Assembly (NCBI RefSeq): GCF_900103185.1
Contig: NZ_FNJD01000002.1
Location: 1 to 64,000 of the forward strand
DNA: 64,000 bases
Reading direction: 5' to 3'
Origin: Sulfitobacter litoralis
Lineage (GTDB): Bacteria; Pseudomonadota; Alphaproteobacteria; Rhodobacterales; Rhodobacteraceae
The notes beneath the pieces were generated by a model, which ran no database searches, was not told where the DNA came from, and saw nothing but the letters and a program-made list of their open reading frames with translations. Within the stretch, counting starts at the first letter, position 1. Each line of letters starts with the position of its first letter. This document shows, one piece after another, positions 27,281 to 36,844 of this stretch. Both the position numbers and the translations under genes were made by a program.

Positions 27281-28765
27281 TCAGAAGGTTTGATCGTAAT
27301 CGCCAACGTCCGGCTCTGTCCGGATCACCGCGTCCAGATCGGCAAAGATCGCGCGCAATTCTTCTTCGGATTCAGAGCTTTCGCAGACCACCACAAGGTT
27401 CGGCGTGTTCGAAGAGGCGCGCACCAGCCCCCAGCTGCCGTTGTCCAGGATCACCCGCGCACCGTTCACGGCCACGACCTCTTTCACGGGGCGGCCACCC
27501 AGTTCAGTCACATCTTTCAGCTTGGCGACGATCCGGTCGAGGATGTTGTATTTGTCCTCGTCCGACGCATAGGGCGACATGGTGGGCGTCGAGAACGTAT
27601 GCGGCAGGGCGCGGCGCAGGTCCGACATCTTCATGTCGGGGTTACGGTCCATCAGCTTGCAGACCTCTACCGCGACGCGCATGCCGCAGTCATAGCCGCG
27701 CCCGATGGGTTCAGCCAAGAAATAGTGGCCGGATTTTTCAAACCCCGCCAACGCGCCCAACTGTTTGACCCGCCGTTTCATGTGGCTGTGGCCGGTTTTC
27801 CAATAATCCGCCGTCGCGCCATTGGCCTGCAACACGGGGTCAGAGGCATAAAGCCCGGTTGATTTAACATCGGCGACAAAGGTGCTGTTGGGATAGATCG
27901 CGGACAGGTCGCGCGCCATGATGACGCCCATCTTGTCGGCGAAGATCTCTTCGCCCTCGTCATCCACCACGCCGCAGCGGTCGCCGTCGCCGTCAAACCC
28001 AAGCGCGAAATCCGCGCCCGAGGCTTTCACGCTGTCGGACATATCATGCAGCATTTCCATCGCTTCGGGGTTCGGGTTGTAATGCGGGAACGTGTAATCC
28101 AGCGTGTTGTGGCTATCGACCACCTCGACCCCCAGACGGCGGAACAGTTCGGGCGCAAAGGCGGCTGCGGTGCCGTTCCCCGTGGCGCAGACGACCTTGA
28201 GCTTACGGGTCATTTTGAAGTCGCCCACCAGATCATCCAGATAGGCTTCGCGCACGCCATCGACGAATTCATATTTGCCGCCTTCGCGCTGTTCGCCACG
28301 CCCTTCCAGCACGATATCGCGCAGCTCTGCCATCTCGTCAGGGCCGTGGGTCAACGGGCGTTCAAAGCCCATCTTCACGCCCGTCCAGCCATTGGGGTTA
28401 TGCGAGGCGGTGACCATCGCCACCGCAGGCGCATCCAGATGGAATTGCGCGAAATAGGCCATGGGCGACAGGCAGGGGCCGATATCCTTGACGTGAATAC
28501 CCGCCTGCATCAGGCCCAAAATCAGCGCATTTTTAATCGATAGGGAATAGTCGCGGTAATCATTGCCGACAGCGATAACGGGCTCGATCCCGCGCTGTTG
28601 CATCTGCGTGCCCAGACCAAGGCCAAGCGCGGTGATGCCCGGCAGGTTGATCGCCTCGGGGTACTGCCAGCGCGCGTCATATTCGCGAAACCCGGTGGGG
28701 ACGATCATCGGATCGCGCAGAAATTCCCATGTGTTCGGCGTAACTTTGTTCAACGGCTTGGTCAT
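27281..28765 (-). CDS. algC: Phosphomannomutase/phosphoglucomutase
   Basis: A 494-residue alpha-D-phosphohexomutase that interconverts hexose-6- and hexose-1-phosphates, supplying mannose-1-phosphate to ManC. The phosphoserine loop is TASHNPNGWTGVKM, the metal-binding loop is GFDGDGDRCGVVDD, and the sugar-binding part includes FEKSGHYF. The C-terminal phosphate-binding loop reads WGLVRASSNTPNL. The length fits the Rhodobacterales mutase rather than the shorter Pseudomonas AlgC. The name could equally be manB; specificity for mannose versus glucose is not decided by sequence. It is transcribed toward gmd but is separated from it by a terminator-like hairpin. Confidence 0.9.
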   Translation of the reverse strand: MTKPLNKVTPNTWEFLRDPMIVPTGFREYDARWQYPEAINLPGITALGLGLGTQMQQRGIEPVIAVGNDYRDYSLSIKNALILGLMQAGIHVKDIGPCLSPMAYFAQFHLDAPAVAMVTASHNPNGWTGVKMGFERPLTHGPDEMAELRDIVLEGRGEQREGGKYEFVDGVREAYLDDLVGDFKMTRKLKVVCATGNGTAAAFAPELFRRLGVEVVDSHNTLDYTFPHYNPNPEAMEMLHDMSDSVKASGADFALGFDGDGDRCGVVDDEGEEIFADKMGVIMARDLSAIYPNSTFVADVKSTGLYASDPVLQANGATADYWKTGHSHMKRRVKQLGALAGFEKSGHYFLAEPIGRGYDCGMRVAVEVCKLMDRNPDMKMSDLRRALPHTFSTPTMSPYASDEDKYNILDRIVAKLKDVTELGGRPVKEVVAVNGARVILDNGSWGLVRASSNTPNLVVVCESSESEEELRAIFADLDAVIRTEPDVGDYDQTF

Positions 28766-28926
28766 GAAAATATCCTGATCTATCGGCGTTTAAATATTGC
28801 TCTCTTCGATAGAAGGATTGCCCGCAGGGATCAACTGACAGCTTGGGCGCGGGACGGTTATTTGCCGAGTGCGCAGCCGGCTGCCCGACGAACGATCTGC
28901 ACCGACCAAAAGCGGGCAGACATGAA

Positions 28927-28960
28927 AACGCCCCGCCCTTCGGTAAAAGGACGGGGCGCA
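28927..28960 (-). terminator. Intrinsic terminator after icd
   Basis: On the minus strand a strong GC stem (GCGCCCCGTCC pairing with GGGCGGGGCG, one mismatch) with a loop of about 10 nt is followed by TTTTC. It lies about 25 nt after the icd stop. The remaining gap up to the algC start (28765) must hold the algC promoter; no other feature is seen there. Confidence 0.85.
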
Positions 28961-28982
28961 ACGGCCTTGAACTAGGTGACCC

Positions 28983-31196
28983 TTAGCCGATGATGGCGTT
29001 CAACGTGGCCGAGGGGCGCATAACCGCTTCGGTCTTGGCGGGGTCGGAATGGAAGTAGCCCCCCAGATCGACCGCTTTGCCCTGAACCTCGGCCAGCTCG
29101 GCCATGATCTTGTCCTCATTCGCGGCCAGTTTTTCCGCGATGGGGGCAAAATGTTCGGCCAATGCGGCGTCGTCACTCTGGCTTGCCAGCGCCTGTGCCC
29201 AATAGAGGGCAAAGTAATAGTGGCTGGCGCGGTTGTCCGGTTCGCCCACTTTGCGCGATGGCGATTTATTATTGTCCAGAATGCCTTGGGTCGCGGCGTC
29301 TACCGCTTTGCCCAAGATGCCCGCTTTGACGTTGTCCTTCTGGTCCGCGAGGAACTTCAGGCTTTCGCCCAACGCACAGAATTCGCCCAGGCTGTCCCAC
29401 CGCAGATGGTTTTCTTCAACCAGCTGCTGCACGTGCTTGGGGGCGGACCCGCCCGCACCGGTTTCAAACAGGCCACCGCCCTGCATCAGCTTGACGATCG
29501 ACAGCATCTTGGCCGAGGTGCCCAGTTCCAAAATCGGGAACAGGTCGGTCAGATAGTCGCGCAGCACGTTGCCGGTGATCGCGATCGAATTCTCGCCCTT
29601 GCGGATCGTCTCGAGCGTCTGGCGCGTGGCCTTGGCGGGGGACATGATCTGGAACTTGTCGGCCACGCCCTTGGCTTCAAGGATCGGCTTTACATAGGCG
29701 ATCAGCTCTGCGTCATGGGCACGGTTCTCGTCCAGCCAGAAGATCGCTTCGCAGCCTTCGGCTTTCTGACGGTCGATGGCCAGCTGTACCCAGTCTTCGA
29801 TCGGGGCCTTACGGGCAGACGCCGCGCGCCAGATATCATTCGCCTCGACGCTGTGCTCGGAAATCACGTCGCCATTGGCGGCGATCATTTTCACGGTGCC
29901 GTCAGCCGGAATTTCAAAGGTGGTGGGGTGCGATCCGTATTCCTCGGCTTTCTGCGCCATCAAACCGATGTTCTGCACAGTGCCCGACGTGGTCGGGTCC
30001 AGCGCGCCGGTTTCTTTGAAGTAATTAATGCTTTCTTCATAGACGGGGGCGTATGAATTGTCAGGAATCACGCAGTTGGTGTCGTGTTCCTTATTGTCGG
30101 GGCCCCAGCCTTTGCCGCCGGCGCGGATCAGCGCGGGCATGGACGCGTCGATGATTACGTCGGATGGCACGTGCAGATTGGTGATCCCTTTGTCGGAATT
30201 CACCATATACATCGGCGGGCGTGCATCCATCGCGTCTTTGACGGCTTGGGTGATCTCGGCGTTGTCCTTAATACGCTCCATCATGTCGCCGATGCCTGCG
30301 TTCGGGTTCACACCCGCCGCCTTCAGCTCGTCACCGTATTTGTCGAACACGGGCTTCAGGTATTCACGCACAGCGTGGCCAAAGATGATCGGGTCCGACA
30401 CTTTCATCATCGTCGCCTTCATGTGCAACGAAAACAATGTGCCTTCTTTTTGGGTCTCTTCGATCTGCTCGGCCAGGAATTTATCCAGCGCCTTGGCAGA
30501 CATATACGTGGTGTCGACCACAGTGCCCGCAGGGAAAGAAACGCCGTCCTTCAACACGGTCTCGGACCCGTCAGCGCCGACATGCACAATCTTGGCCGCA
30601 CCGGCTTGCGCGTCGGTGAGCGTCAGCGATTTCTCGTTCGAAAAGAAATCACCGCCCGACATCGACGATACTTTGGTTTTGCTGTCCTTGGACCATGTGC
30701 CCATCGAGTGGGGGTTCGCCATCGCGTATTTCTTGACCGCATTGGCCGCACGACGGTCAGAGTTACCCTCGCGCAGAACAGGGTTCACAGCAGAGCCCTT
30801 GATCGCGTCATAGGCCGCACGGGCTTTCTTTTCCGCGTCGGTGCTTGGGGCTTCGGGATAGTCGGGCAGAGCGTAGCCCTGACCCTGCAATTCCTTAACC
30901 GCGGCAACCAGCTGCGGCACCGACGCCGAAATGTTCGGCAGCTTGATCACATTGGCGTCGGGCGTTTTCACCAGATCGCCCAGGATCGCCAGATCGTCAG
31001 ACTGTTTTTGCGCATCGGTCAGCGCGTCGGGGAAAGCCGCGAGAATGCGCCCCGACAAGGAAATATCACGGGTGCCCACAGAAACGCCCGCCGCATCGGC
31101 AAAGCTGCGGATGATCGGCAGCAGCGAATAGCTCGCCAGTTCGGGGGCCTCGTCGACCTGTGTGTAAATGATGTCGGGTGTCTGCGTGTCAGCCAT
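28983..31196 (-). CDS. icd: NADP-dependent isocitrate dehydrogenase, monomeric type
   Basis: A 737-residue cytosolic enzyme that oxidises isocitrate to 2-oxoglutarate in the citric acid cycle. It belongs to the roughly 80-kDa monomeric IDH family (as in Azotobacter and Corynebacterium), unrelated in length to the 400-residue dimeric enzyme. Family blocks include [48 protein letters not shown] (substrate-binding serine region), [13 protein letters not shown] and [13 protein letters not shown]. The ATG at 31196 has AAGG about 10 nt upstream. It stands alone between a terminator and a 516-nt intergenic region. Confidence 0.97.
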   Translation of the reverse strand: MADTQTPDIIYTQVDEAPELASYSLLPIIRSFADAAGVSVGTRDISLSGRILAAFPDALTDAQKQSDDLAILGDLVKTPDANVIKLPNISASVPQLVAAVKELQGQGYALPDYPEAPSTDAEKKARAAYDAIKGSAVNPVLREGNSDRRAANAVKKYAMANPHSMGTWSKDSKTKVSSMSGGDFFSNEKSLTLTDAQAGAAKIVHVGADGSETVLKDGVSFPAGTVVDTTYMSAKALDKFLAEQIEETQKEGTLFSLHMKATMMKVSDPIIFGHAVREYLKPVFDKYGDELKAAGVNPNAGIGDMMERIKDNAEITQAVKDAMDARPPMYMVNSDKGITNLHVPSDVIIDASMPALIRAGGKGWGPDNKEHDTNCVIPDNSYAPVYEESINYFKETGALDPTTSGTVQNIGLMAQKAEEYGSHPTTFEIPADGTVKMIAANGDVISEHSVEANDIWRAASARKAPIEDWVQLAIDRQKAEGCEAIFWLDENRAHDAELIAYVKPILEAKGVADKFQIMSPAKATRQTLETIRKGENSIAITGNVLRDYLTDLFPILELGTSAKMLSIVKLMQGGGLFETGAGGSAPKHVQQLVEENHLRWDSLGEFCALGESLKFLADQKDNVKAGILGKAVDAATQGILDNNKSPSRKVGEPDNRASHYYFALYWAQALASQSDDAALAEHFAPIAEKLAANEDKIMAELAEVQGKAVDLGGYFHSDPAKTEAVMRPSATLNAIIG

Positions 31197-31712
31197 GGTA
31201 TCCAGCCTTTCCTAAAGTTTGGTATGCGATAGTACACTTAGTTTGAAATATCCACCTCCACTGCGCTTCCGGGGCGGGGAAAGTACACTGCGCGGCGGCG
31301 AAGGGCGCAGGATAACCATCGCACCCTCACATAGCGCGGAACGGATGAATGCAAAACGAATCACGTCGTGCCCTATACTATTAATCAAGTTGAAAGTGTT
31401 TTCGGTGATACACGTGCAGGTTCGGCGGCTTAGCCTATGCCGTGTCGCTCTGTTCGCTGGTTCAACCATCGGGTGCTAGTTCCCTGTGGTAATAGCTGAT
31501 TCTTTACAAATTCGGGTCGCAAACACGTTAAGATACCGCTAAGCGCTGCCGAATTCGCTCTTAACGACCTGAAAAGCTGGGACATTGATAGCGTTTGTAA
31601 AACAACACGATGCGACCAATAATAAAAGACGCAGGGCATATTCCGATACTGCCAGACTGCGCAGGATGCAGATCAATAGACCATATGACCTGACTGAAGG
31701 GGCCGTGCTGTC
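31197..31712. other. 516-nt intergenic region between icd and a TetR-family gene
   Basis: No protein-coding frame here looks real and no RNA fold was recognised. It must contain the divergent promoters of icd (minus) and the TetR-family regulator (plus). The octamer AGTACACT occurs twice in direct orientation (31231-31238 and 31282-31289) in the icd-proximal part; whether this is a binding site is unknown. The right part (about 31500-31700) is noticeably AT-rich. Confidence 0.6.
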
Positions 31713-32384
31713 ATGACTGACCGAAGGGAAGACGGGACAAGCAAAGACGGGCGCGTCGCCCGAGGCGAGATTACCCGCGAGCGGGTGCTTGATGCCGCCG
31801 AACGTTGCTTTGCCGAACGGGGCTTTGATGCGATCAGCATTCGCCAGATTGCCCGAGAGGCCGACGTGACCCTTGGCGTTGTCGGCTTTCACGGGGGCAC
31901 GAAACAGGAACTGTTCCTGACCGTTTTGAAACGCCGGGTCGAAACCTTGAATGCGCTGCGTATCTCCAGGCTGTCCGCTTTGAAAGCGACCGAAAGACTG
32001 ACGCTGGAAACCCTGATCGACGCCTATGTTACGCCCTACCTCGAAATCGCCTCGCGCGGGGATCCACAATGGCGCGCCTATGCGCAATTGGTGGCGCGGA
32101 TCGTGTCCGACGAACGCTACTATCTCGAAGCCGGCCCGCTGTATGATCGTGTCGCCGCCGTCTACCTCGACGAGATGGAGCGTTTATGCCCCGATGCCGG
32201 CCGCGACCAGCTTGCCGCGCTGTTGTCGCTGACCGTGGCCTCGATGGTTTCTATTGTCGCAAGCGGCATCCGCATCGCAGGGTTGGCGCAAAGCGAAGTG
32301 CCCGACAGTCCCTTAGCATATCGCGATCTGTTGCTTGATTTTTGTGTGGGTGGCGTTCTGCGGGCGCTTGAGCCAAAGTGCTAG
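31713..32384 (+). CDS. TetR/AcrR family transcriptional regulator
   Basis: A 223-residue one-component repressor. The N-terminal helix-turn-helix region (about residues 20-65) reads ITRERVLDAAERCFAERGFD followed by SIRQIAREADVTLGVVGFHG, a standard TetR DNA-binding domain; the rest is an all-helical ligand-binding/dimerisation domain with a hydrophobic stretch LLSLTVASMVSIVASGI. The start codon ATG 31713 follows a GAAGGGG-like site. The neighbours (divergent icd, downstream phosphatase and acyl-CoA dehydrogenase-type gene) do not identify the ligand. Target genes are unknown. Confidence 0.9.
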   Translation: MTDRREDGTSKDGRVARGEITRERVLDAAERCFAERGFDAISIRQIAREADVTLGVVGFHGGTKQELFLTVLKRRVETLNALRISRLSALKATERLTLETLIDAYVTPYLEIASRGDPQWRAYAQLVARIVSDERYYLEAGPLYDRVAAVYLDEMERLCPDAGRDQLAALLSLTVASMVSIVASGIRIAGLAQSEVPDSPLAYRDLLLDFCVGGVLRALEPKC

Positions 32385-32414
32385 AAAGCTCAACACGATA
32401 AAAGGCCCGTCATC

Positions 32415-32993
32415 ATGAAATCCTACCCCAAAGTCTGGTTCCTGCGACACGGCGAAACCGAATGGAACGCAGAGGGCAGGGTGCAAGGCCAGACCGAATC
32501 CGTGCTGTCTGAACGGGGCAAGATCCACGCGCAGCAACAGGCCGAACTGATGGCCCCGATCCTTGCGCAGAACCCACCCTGCATCGTGTCGCCGCTCAAA
32601 CGCACGCGCCAGACTGCGGATATCGCGCTCGGCGGGCGGGACTACCAGACCGACGATCGCCTGAAAGAGATTTTCGCCGGCAGCTGGGAAGGACACCTGC
32701 GCGCCGATATCTTCAAGAACCTCCCCGAAGGCATCACGCCGCAAAGTCCGCATATGGAATTCTATTGCGCCGCACCCGATGGCGAAGGCTTTGACGTGTT
32801 TCAGGCGCGGGTGAATGCCTTTGTCGACACGCTGACCGAACCCACCGTGATCGTTGCCCACGGGCTCAGCGGGCAGCTTTTGCGTGGTGCGCTTTGTGGT
32901 CTTAGCCGCGACGAATTGGGCCAGCTCTCGAACCGTCAGGGCTGCGTCTACGTGCTGGAAAACGGCGCAGAAACGGTGTTGTCGCTTGACTAA
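32415..32993 (+). CDS. Histidine phosphatase family protein (phosphoglycerate mutase-like)
   Basis: A 192-residue enzyme of the branch-2d histidine phosphatase superfamily, which uses a phosphohistidine intermediate. The RHGETEWN motif lies at about residues 11-18 with the catalytic His, a second conserved arginine is in SPLKRTRQTA, the proton-donor Glu is in LKEIFAGSWEG and the second catalytic His in VIVAHGLSGQLLRG. The substrate is not predictable; it could be a broad-specificity phosphatase or a cofactor-pathway phosphatase such as CobC-like alpha-ribazole phosphatase, but it lies outside the cob island. The next gene begins 13 nt after its stop. Confidence 0.9.
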   Translation: MKSYPKVWFLRHGETEWNAEGRVQGQTESVLSERGKIHAQQQAELMAPILAQNPPCIVSPLKRTRQTADIALGGRDYQTDDRLKEIFAGSWEGHLRADIFKNLPEGITPQSPHMEFYCAAPDGEGFDVFQARVNAFVDTLTEPTVIVAHGLSGQLLRGALCGLSRDELGQLSNRQGCVYVLENGAETVLSLD

Positions 32994-33006
32994 GGACGCT
33001 GCGGCT

Positions 33007-33933
33007 GTGGCCCCTTGCTGTGTCGCGATCGTGGGATGCGGGTTAATCGGGGCCAGCTGGGCCGCCCTGTTCCAGCATGCCGGCCACACTGTGCGCGCAT
33101 GGGATCCCGACACGGGTGCCCGCGGCGGGTTTGCCGCCCGCGTGGCAGGGCCTTTGACGCAGCTGCAACAGATCAAGACGGGTGCTGCACCGCAGGGCGA
33201 CCTGACCGTCCACGACAGATTAGAGGACGCTCTTCGAGGCGCGGTCCTGATTCAGGAAAACGCGCCCGAAAACATACCGCTGAAACACCGGCTTTATGCC
33301 CAGATCGAAGCGGCGGTGCCGCGCGATGTGATCATCGCCTCCAGCACCTCGGCGCACCCGTGGTCGGACCTTGTACCGGGGATGCGCTCCCCCGACCGTC
33401 TGATCACCGCCCACCCGTTCAATCCGCCGCATCTGGTGCCGCTGGTTGAGCTCTATGGCCCTGACCCGAAAGTGGTCGACTGGGCCGAAGCATTCTACCG
33501 CAGTCTCGGCTCCGCCCCCGTGCGATTGAAAAAAGACGCGGTAGGGCATATTGCCAACCGTCTGTCGTCGGCCCTGTGGCGCGAGGCGGTGCATATCGTT
33601 GCCGACGGCATCGCGGATGTCGACGCGGTGGACATGGCGCTGGTCAACGGGCCGGGGCTGCGCTGGTCGGTCTTGGGGGCGCATATGGCCTATCACCTTG
33701 GCGGGGGCGTGGGGGGCATGGCGGGCTATCTCGAACACTTGGGGCCAAGCCAGCAAAAACGCTGGGACAGCTTAGGCTCGCCCACACTGGACGCCGACAC
33801 CCGCGCGCGACTGGTAGAGGGTGTGAACACCGAAGCCGCAGGCCGCAGCATTACCCAGCTGGAGGCAGAGCGCGACGCAGCCCTGATCGAACTTGCGCAG
33901 ATGCGGCAGCGCTTGGCAGCGCAAAAAGATTAA
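33007..33933 (+). CDS. 3-hydroxyacyl-CoA dehydrogenase family NAD-binding protein
   Basis: A 308-residue NAD-dependent dehydrogenase of the HCDH / L-gulonate dehydrogenase (lambda-crystallin) type. The Rossmann loop is AIVGCGLIGASWAAL; catalytic residues of the family are present as the Ser in ASSTSAHPW, the His in AHPFNPP, the Glu in VPLVELYG and the Asn in GHIANRL. The last 30 residues form a charged heptad-like tail (ITQLEAERDAALIELAQMRQ) that looks like a coiled coil and is not usual for this family. The start was set at GTG 33007 with AAGGA 10 nt upstream; TTG 32986, overlapping the previous gene, is an alternative. Substrate could be a 3-hydroxyacyl-CoA, carnitine or gulonate. Confidence 0.88.
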   Translation: MAPCCVAIVGCGLIGASWAALFQHAGHTVRAWDPDTGARGGFAARVAGPLTQLQQIKTGAAPQGDLTVHDRLEDALRGAVLIQENAPENIPLKHRLYAQIEAAVPRDVIIASSTSAHPWSDLVPGMRSPDRLITAHPFNPPHLVPLVELYGPDPKVVDWAEAFYRSLGSAPVRLKKDAVGHIANRLSSALWREAVHIVADGIADVDAVDMALVNGPGLRWSVLGAHMAYHLGGGVGGMAGYLEHLGPSQQKRWDSLGSPTLDADTRARLVEGVNTEAAGRSITQLEAERDAALIELAQMRQRLAAQKD

Positions 33934-33948
33934 AGATGGCTTAAAGCC

Positions 33949-34542
33949 CTAGAGCGACTTGCGCGCCCGCATCGCCGCAGTGATCGTCCCGTCGTCGAGG
34001 TAGTCAAGCTCGCCGCCGATGGGCACCCCTTGGGCCAGTGACGTCAACCGCACCTGACCTTCCAGCTGGTCGGCGATGTAATGCGCCGTGGTTTGCCCGT
34101 CGATGGTGGCGTTGAGCGCGAGAATAACCTCGGATACGGCATCTTCACGCACACGATCGATCAAGCGTGGTATGCGCAATTCCTGCGGACCAATGGCATC
34201 CAGCGCCGACAGCGTGCCGCCCAACACATGATACCGCCCCTTGAACACGCCGGACCGTTCCATCGCCCATAGATCGGCGACATCTTCGACGACGCAAATC
34301 TCGCCATTGGCGCGTTTTTCCGAAGTGCAGATATCGCAGACGTCCGTGGTGCCGACATTGCCGCAGTTGACACATTCACGCGCCGTCGCCGCCACGGTCT
34401 GCATCATATCGGCCAAGGGGGTCAGCAACAGCGCGCGTTTACGGATCAGATGCAGCACCGCCCGGCGGGCCGAGCGTGGCCCCAATCCGGGCAGGCGCGC
34501 CATCAGGTCGATGAGCGCATCAATGTCGCGTGTGCTGCTCAT
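33949..34542 (-). CDS. recR: Recombination mediator protein RecR
   Basis: A 197-residue DNA-repair protein that, with RecO/RecF, loads RecA on gapped DNA. It has the helix-hairpin-helix segment [14 protein letters not shown], a C4 zinc finger (C57, C60, C69, C72), and a Toprim domain ([16 protein letters not shown]...[14 protein letters not shown]). It is the third gene of the classical dnaX-ybaB-recR order, 73 nt after ybaB. Confidence 0.97.
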   Translation of the reverse strand: MSSTRDIDALIDLMARLPGLGPRSARRAVLHLIRKRALLLTPLADMMQTVAATARECVNCGNVGTTDVCDICTSEKRANGEICVVEDVADLWAMERSGVFKGRYHVLGGTLSALDAIGPQELRIPRLIDRVREDAVSEVILALNATIDGQTTAHYIADQLEGQVRLTSLAQGVPIGGELDYLDDGTITAAMRARKSL

Positions 34543-34615
34543 CCGTGGACCCCCATGGCGTTGGTGTGAAAGAGTTCTAATGCCTTCGGCGAGGATTTAA
34601 CCCCATTTGGAAGGA

Positions 34616-34960
34616 TCAGAACGGCAGCTTCATATCCGCGGGCAGACCCATGCCTTCGGTCAGCTTGCTCATCTCGGACTGGGCGCGATCCGTAGCTTTG
34701 GTCTGCGCGTCCTTGATCGCGGCGAGGATCAGGTCCTCGACGACTTCTTTCTCGTCGCCGTTAAAGATCGACGGGTCAATATCTAGCGACTTCAGCTCGC
34801 CCTTGGCAGTGCAGGTCGCCTTGACCAGACCGGCACCGGATTCACCTTCGACGATGATATTGTGCATGTCTTCTTGCAGTTGGGCCATCTTGCCCTGCAT
34901 CTGCTGCGCGGTTTTCATCATTTTGGCCATGTCACCCATGGCACCCAAACCTTTAAGCAT
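34616..34960 (-). CDS. ybaB: YbaB/EbfC family nucleoid-associated protein
   Basis: A 114-residue small DNA-binding protein of the YbaB/EbfC family, which forms tweezer-like dimers. It starts with a Met/Gly/Lys-rich segment (MLKGLGAMGDMAKMMKTAQQ) and has the conserved core GLVKATCTAKGELKSLDIDP. It sits between dnaX and recR as in most bacteria, suggesting co-transcription, although its function in recombination or replication is unproven here. Confidence 0.95.
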   Translation of the reverse strand: MLKGLGAMGDMAKMMKTAQQMQGKMAQLQEDMHNIIVEGESGAGLVKATCTAKGELKSLDIDPSIFNGDEKEVVEDLILAAIKDAQTKATDRAQSEMSKLTEGMGLPADMKLPF

Positions 34961-35061
34961 GTGGTCGTCTCCTGTAGCTATATTTGCCTATGTATATGCG
35001 GTCTTTGCCGCGGTCCGACAAGGGGGCAGAGGCCAGAGAGGCGGCGACGAGACCGGCAGGC

Positions 35062-36810
35062 TCAGTCGTCCTCGAAGGGGTCCCATTCGTCTTCGACCTC
35101 GGGCAGCGCTTCGGACACAGCGGCGGCGGCGATTTCCTCCGGCGTGCGGATCGACAGGATCTTGGCCCCCGGAAAGCTCGCCATGACGGCCTGCATCAGC
35201 GGATGGTTCTCGGCCTGCGATTTCAGCGCGTTTTCCTTGGCGTCGCGGATTTCGGCGATGGTTTTGGCGCTGCTGTCGCCCACGATGGTCACCGCCCAGC
35301 GGTTGCCGGTCCACAGTTGCAACCGCGTGCCAAGGCGCTGCGCCAGATCGCGGGGGGCGGAATCTGTCGGGGTGAATTCGATCCGGCCCGGTTGATAGGC
35401 GGCAAGGCGGACCGAGGTTTCGACCTCCACCAGCAGCTTGACGTCGCGGTTGCTGCGGATCAGTTCGACCACATGTTCAAAACTCGGATATTGGGCCAGC
35501 GCCGAGGACACGGCCGGTGCAAGCGCTGCCATCGTCGCGCCGCCCGCAGGCCCGCCCGACATCTGCTGGCTGCCCATTGCGCCGGTCGATCCATTCCCCG
35601 AAGGCACCGTGGCACCCCCGCCCGGACCTTGTGGCGAGGCAGGCGGCGGCGTGGCGTTGGCCAGCTTGCGCGCCAGTTCTTCCGGGCTGGGCAGATCGGC
35701 GACATGGGTCAGGCGGATCACTGCCATTTCGGCGGCCATCATTGCATTCGGGGCGCTGGCGACTTCGTCCAGTGCCTTCAGCAGCATCTGCCACAGACGG
35801 GTCAGCACGCGCATTGGCAAGGTTTCGGCCATGGTCACGCCGCGGGTGCGCTCTTCGGGGGAAACGGTGGGATCTTCGGCGGCGTCGGGGGTGATCTTGA
35901 CCACGGATACCCAGTGGGTGATCTCGGCCAGATCGCGCAGCACGGCCATCGGGTCGGCCCCATCCGAATACTGGTTGCCCAGCTCGTTCAGCGCGCCGGC
36001 CGCATCGCCGCGCAGGATCATATCGAACAGGTCCAGCACCCGCCCGCGATCCGCCAGCCCCAGCATGGCGCGCACCTGCACGGCCGTTGTTTCGCCCGCG
36101 CCATGGCTGATCGCCTGATCCAGCAACGACGTCGCATCGCGCGCCGACCCTTCGGCGGCGCGGGTGATCAACGCCAGCGCGTCATCGGCAATCTGTGCAT
36201 TCTCCGCCGTGGCGATCTTGCGCATTAGCGCGATCATCACCTCGGGTTCAATCCGGCGCAGGTCGAACCGTTGACACCGCGACAGAACGGTTACGGGCAC
36301 CTTGCGGATCTCGGTCGTCGCAAAAATGAATTTGACGTGCTCGGGCGGTTCTTCCAGCGTTTTCAGCAGCGCGTTGAACGCCCCTGTCGACAGCATGTGC
36401 ACCTCATCGATGATATAGACTTTGTACCGGGCCGAGGCCGCGCGGTAATGCACGCTGTCGATAATCTCGCGGATGTTGCCGACGCCGGTGTTGGATGCGG
36501 CATCCATCTCCATCACGTCGACGTGGCGGCCCTCCATAATGGCGACGCAATGTTCGCAAACACCGCAGGGGTCTGTCGTCGGCCCGCCATTGCCGTCCGG
36601 CCCGATGCAGTTCATCCCCTTGGCGATGATCCGCGCCGTGGTGGTTTTACCGGTCCCGCGGATGCCGGTCATGATGAACGCCTGCGCGATGCGATCCGCC
36701 TCGAACGCGTTTTTCAGCGTGCGTACCATCGCGTCCTGCCCGACCAGATCGGCAAAGGTTTCAGGCCGGTATTTGCGGGCCAATACGCGATAGGCAGAGG
36801 GTGCTGTCAT
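35062..36810 (-). CDS. dnaX: DNA polymerase III subunit gamma/tau
   Basis: A 582-residue clamp-loader ATPase. It has the Walker A motif GIRGTGKTTTAR, a zinc-binding cysteine cluster (C-x10-plus spacing in PCGVCEHC), the DEVHMLS Walker B box and the FIFATTEIRKVPVTVLSRCQR sensor region near the N-terminal half; the C-terminal third is a Gly/Pro/Ser-rich linker plus the polymerase-binding tau domain. Start ATG 36810 was chosen because the conserved sequence begins at MTAPSAYRVLARKYRP; a longer frame to 36885 is not family-like. No programmed frameshift slippery run was identified. It heads dnaX-ybaB-recR. Confidence 0.97.
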   Translation of the reverse strand: MTAPSAYRVLARKYRPETFADLVGQDAMVRTLKNAFEADRIAQAFIMTGIRGTGKTTTARIIAKGMNCIGPDGNGGPTTDPCGVCEHCVAIMEGRHVDVMEMDAASNTGVGNIREIIDSVHYRAASARYKVYIIDEVHMLSTGAFNALLKTLEEPPEHVKFIFATTEIRKVPVTVLSRCQRFDLRRIEPEVMIALMRKIATAENAQIADDALALITRAAEGSARDATSLLDQAISHGAGETTAVQVRAMLGLADRGRVLDLFDMILRGDAAGALNELGNQYSDGADPMAVLRDLAEITHWVSVVKITPDAAEDPTVSPEERTRGVTMAETLPMRVLTRLWQMLLKALDEVASAPNAMMAAEMAVIRLTHVADLPSPEELARKLANATPPPASPQGPGGGATVPSGNGSTGAMGSQQMSGGPAGGATMAALAPAVSSALAQYPSFEHVVELIRSNRDVKLLVEVETSVRLAAYQPGRIEFTPTDSAPRDLAQRLGTRLQLWTGNRWAVTIVGDSSAKTIAEIRDAKENALKSQAENHPLMQAVMASFPGAKILSIRTPEEIAAAAVSEALPEVEDEWDPFEDD

Positions 36811-36844
36811 GACGATCCTGCAAGATTCGATTAAGGCCCTGAAC

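Noticed and set aside
30084-31232. 382-codon plus-strand frame over icd
   Set aside because: It is an antisense shadow of the well-supported monomeric isocitrate dehydrogenase and has no recognisable domain.
32415-32993. CobC-type alpha-ribazole phosphatase
   Set aside because: The histidine phosphatase is outside the cobalamin island and not near cobU or cobS, so only the superfamily name is given.
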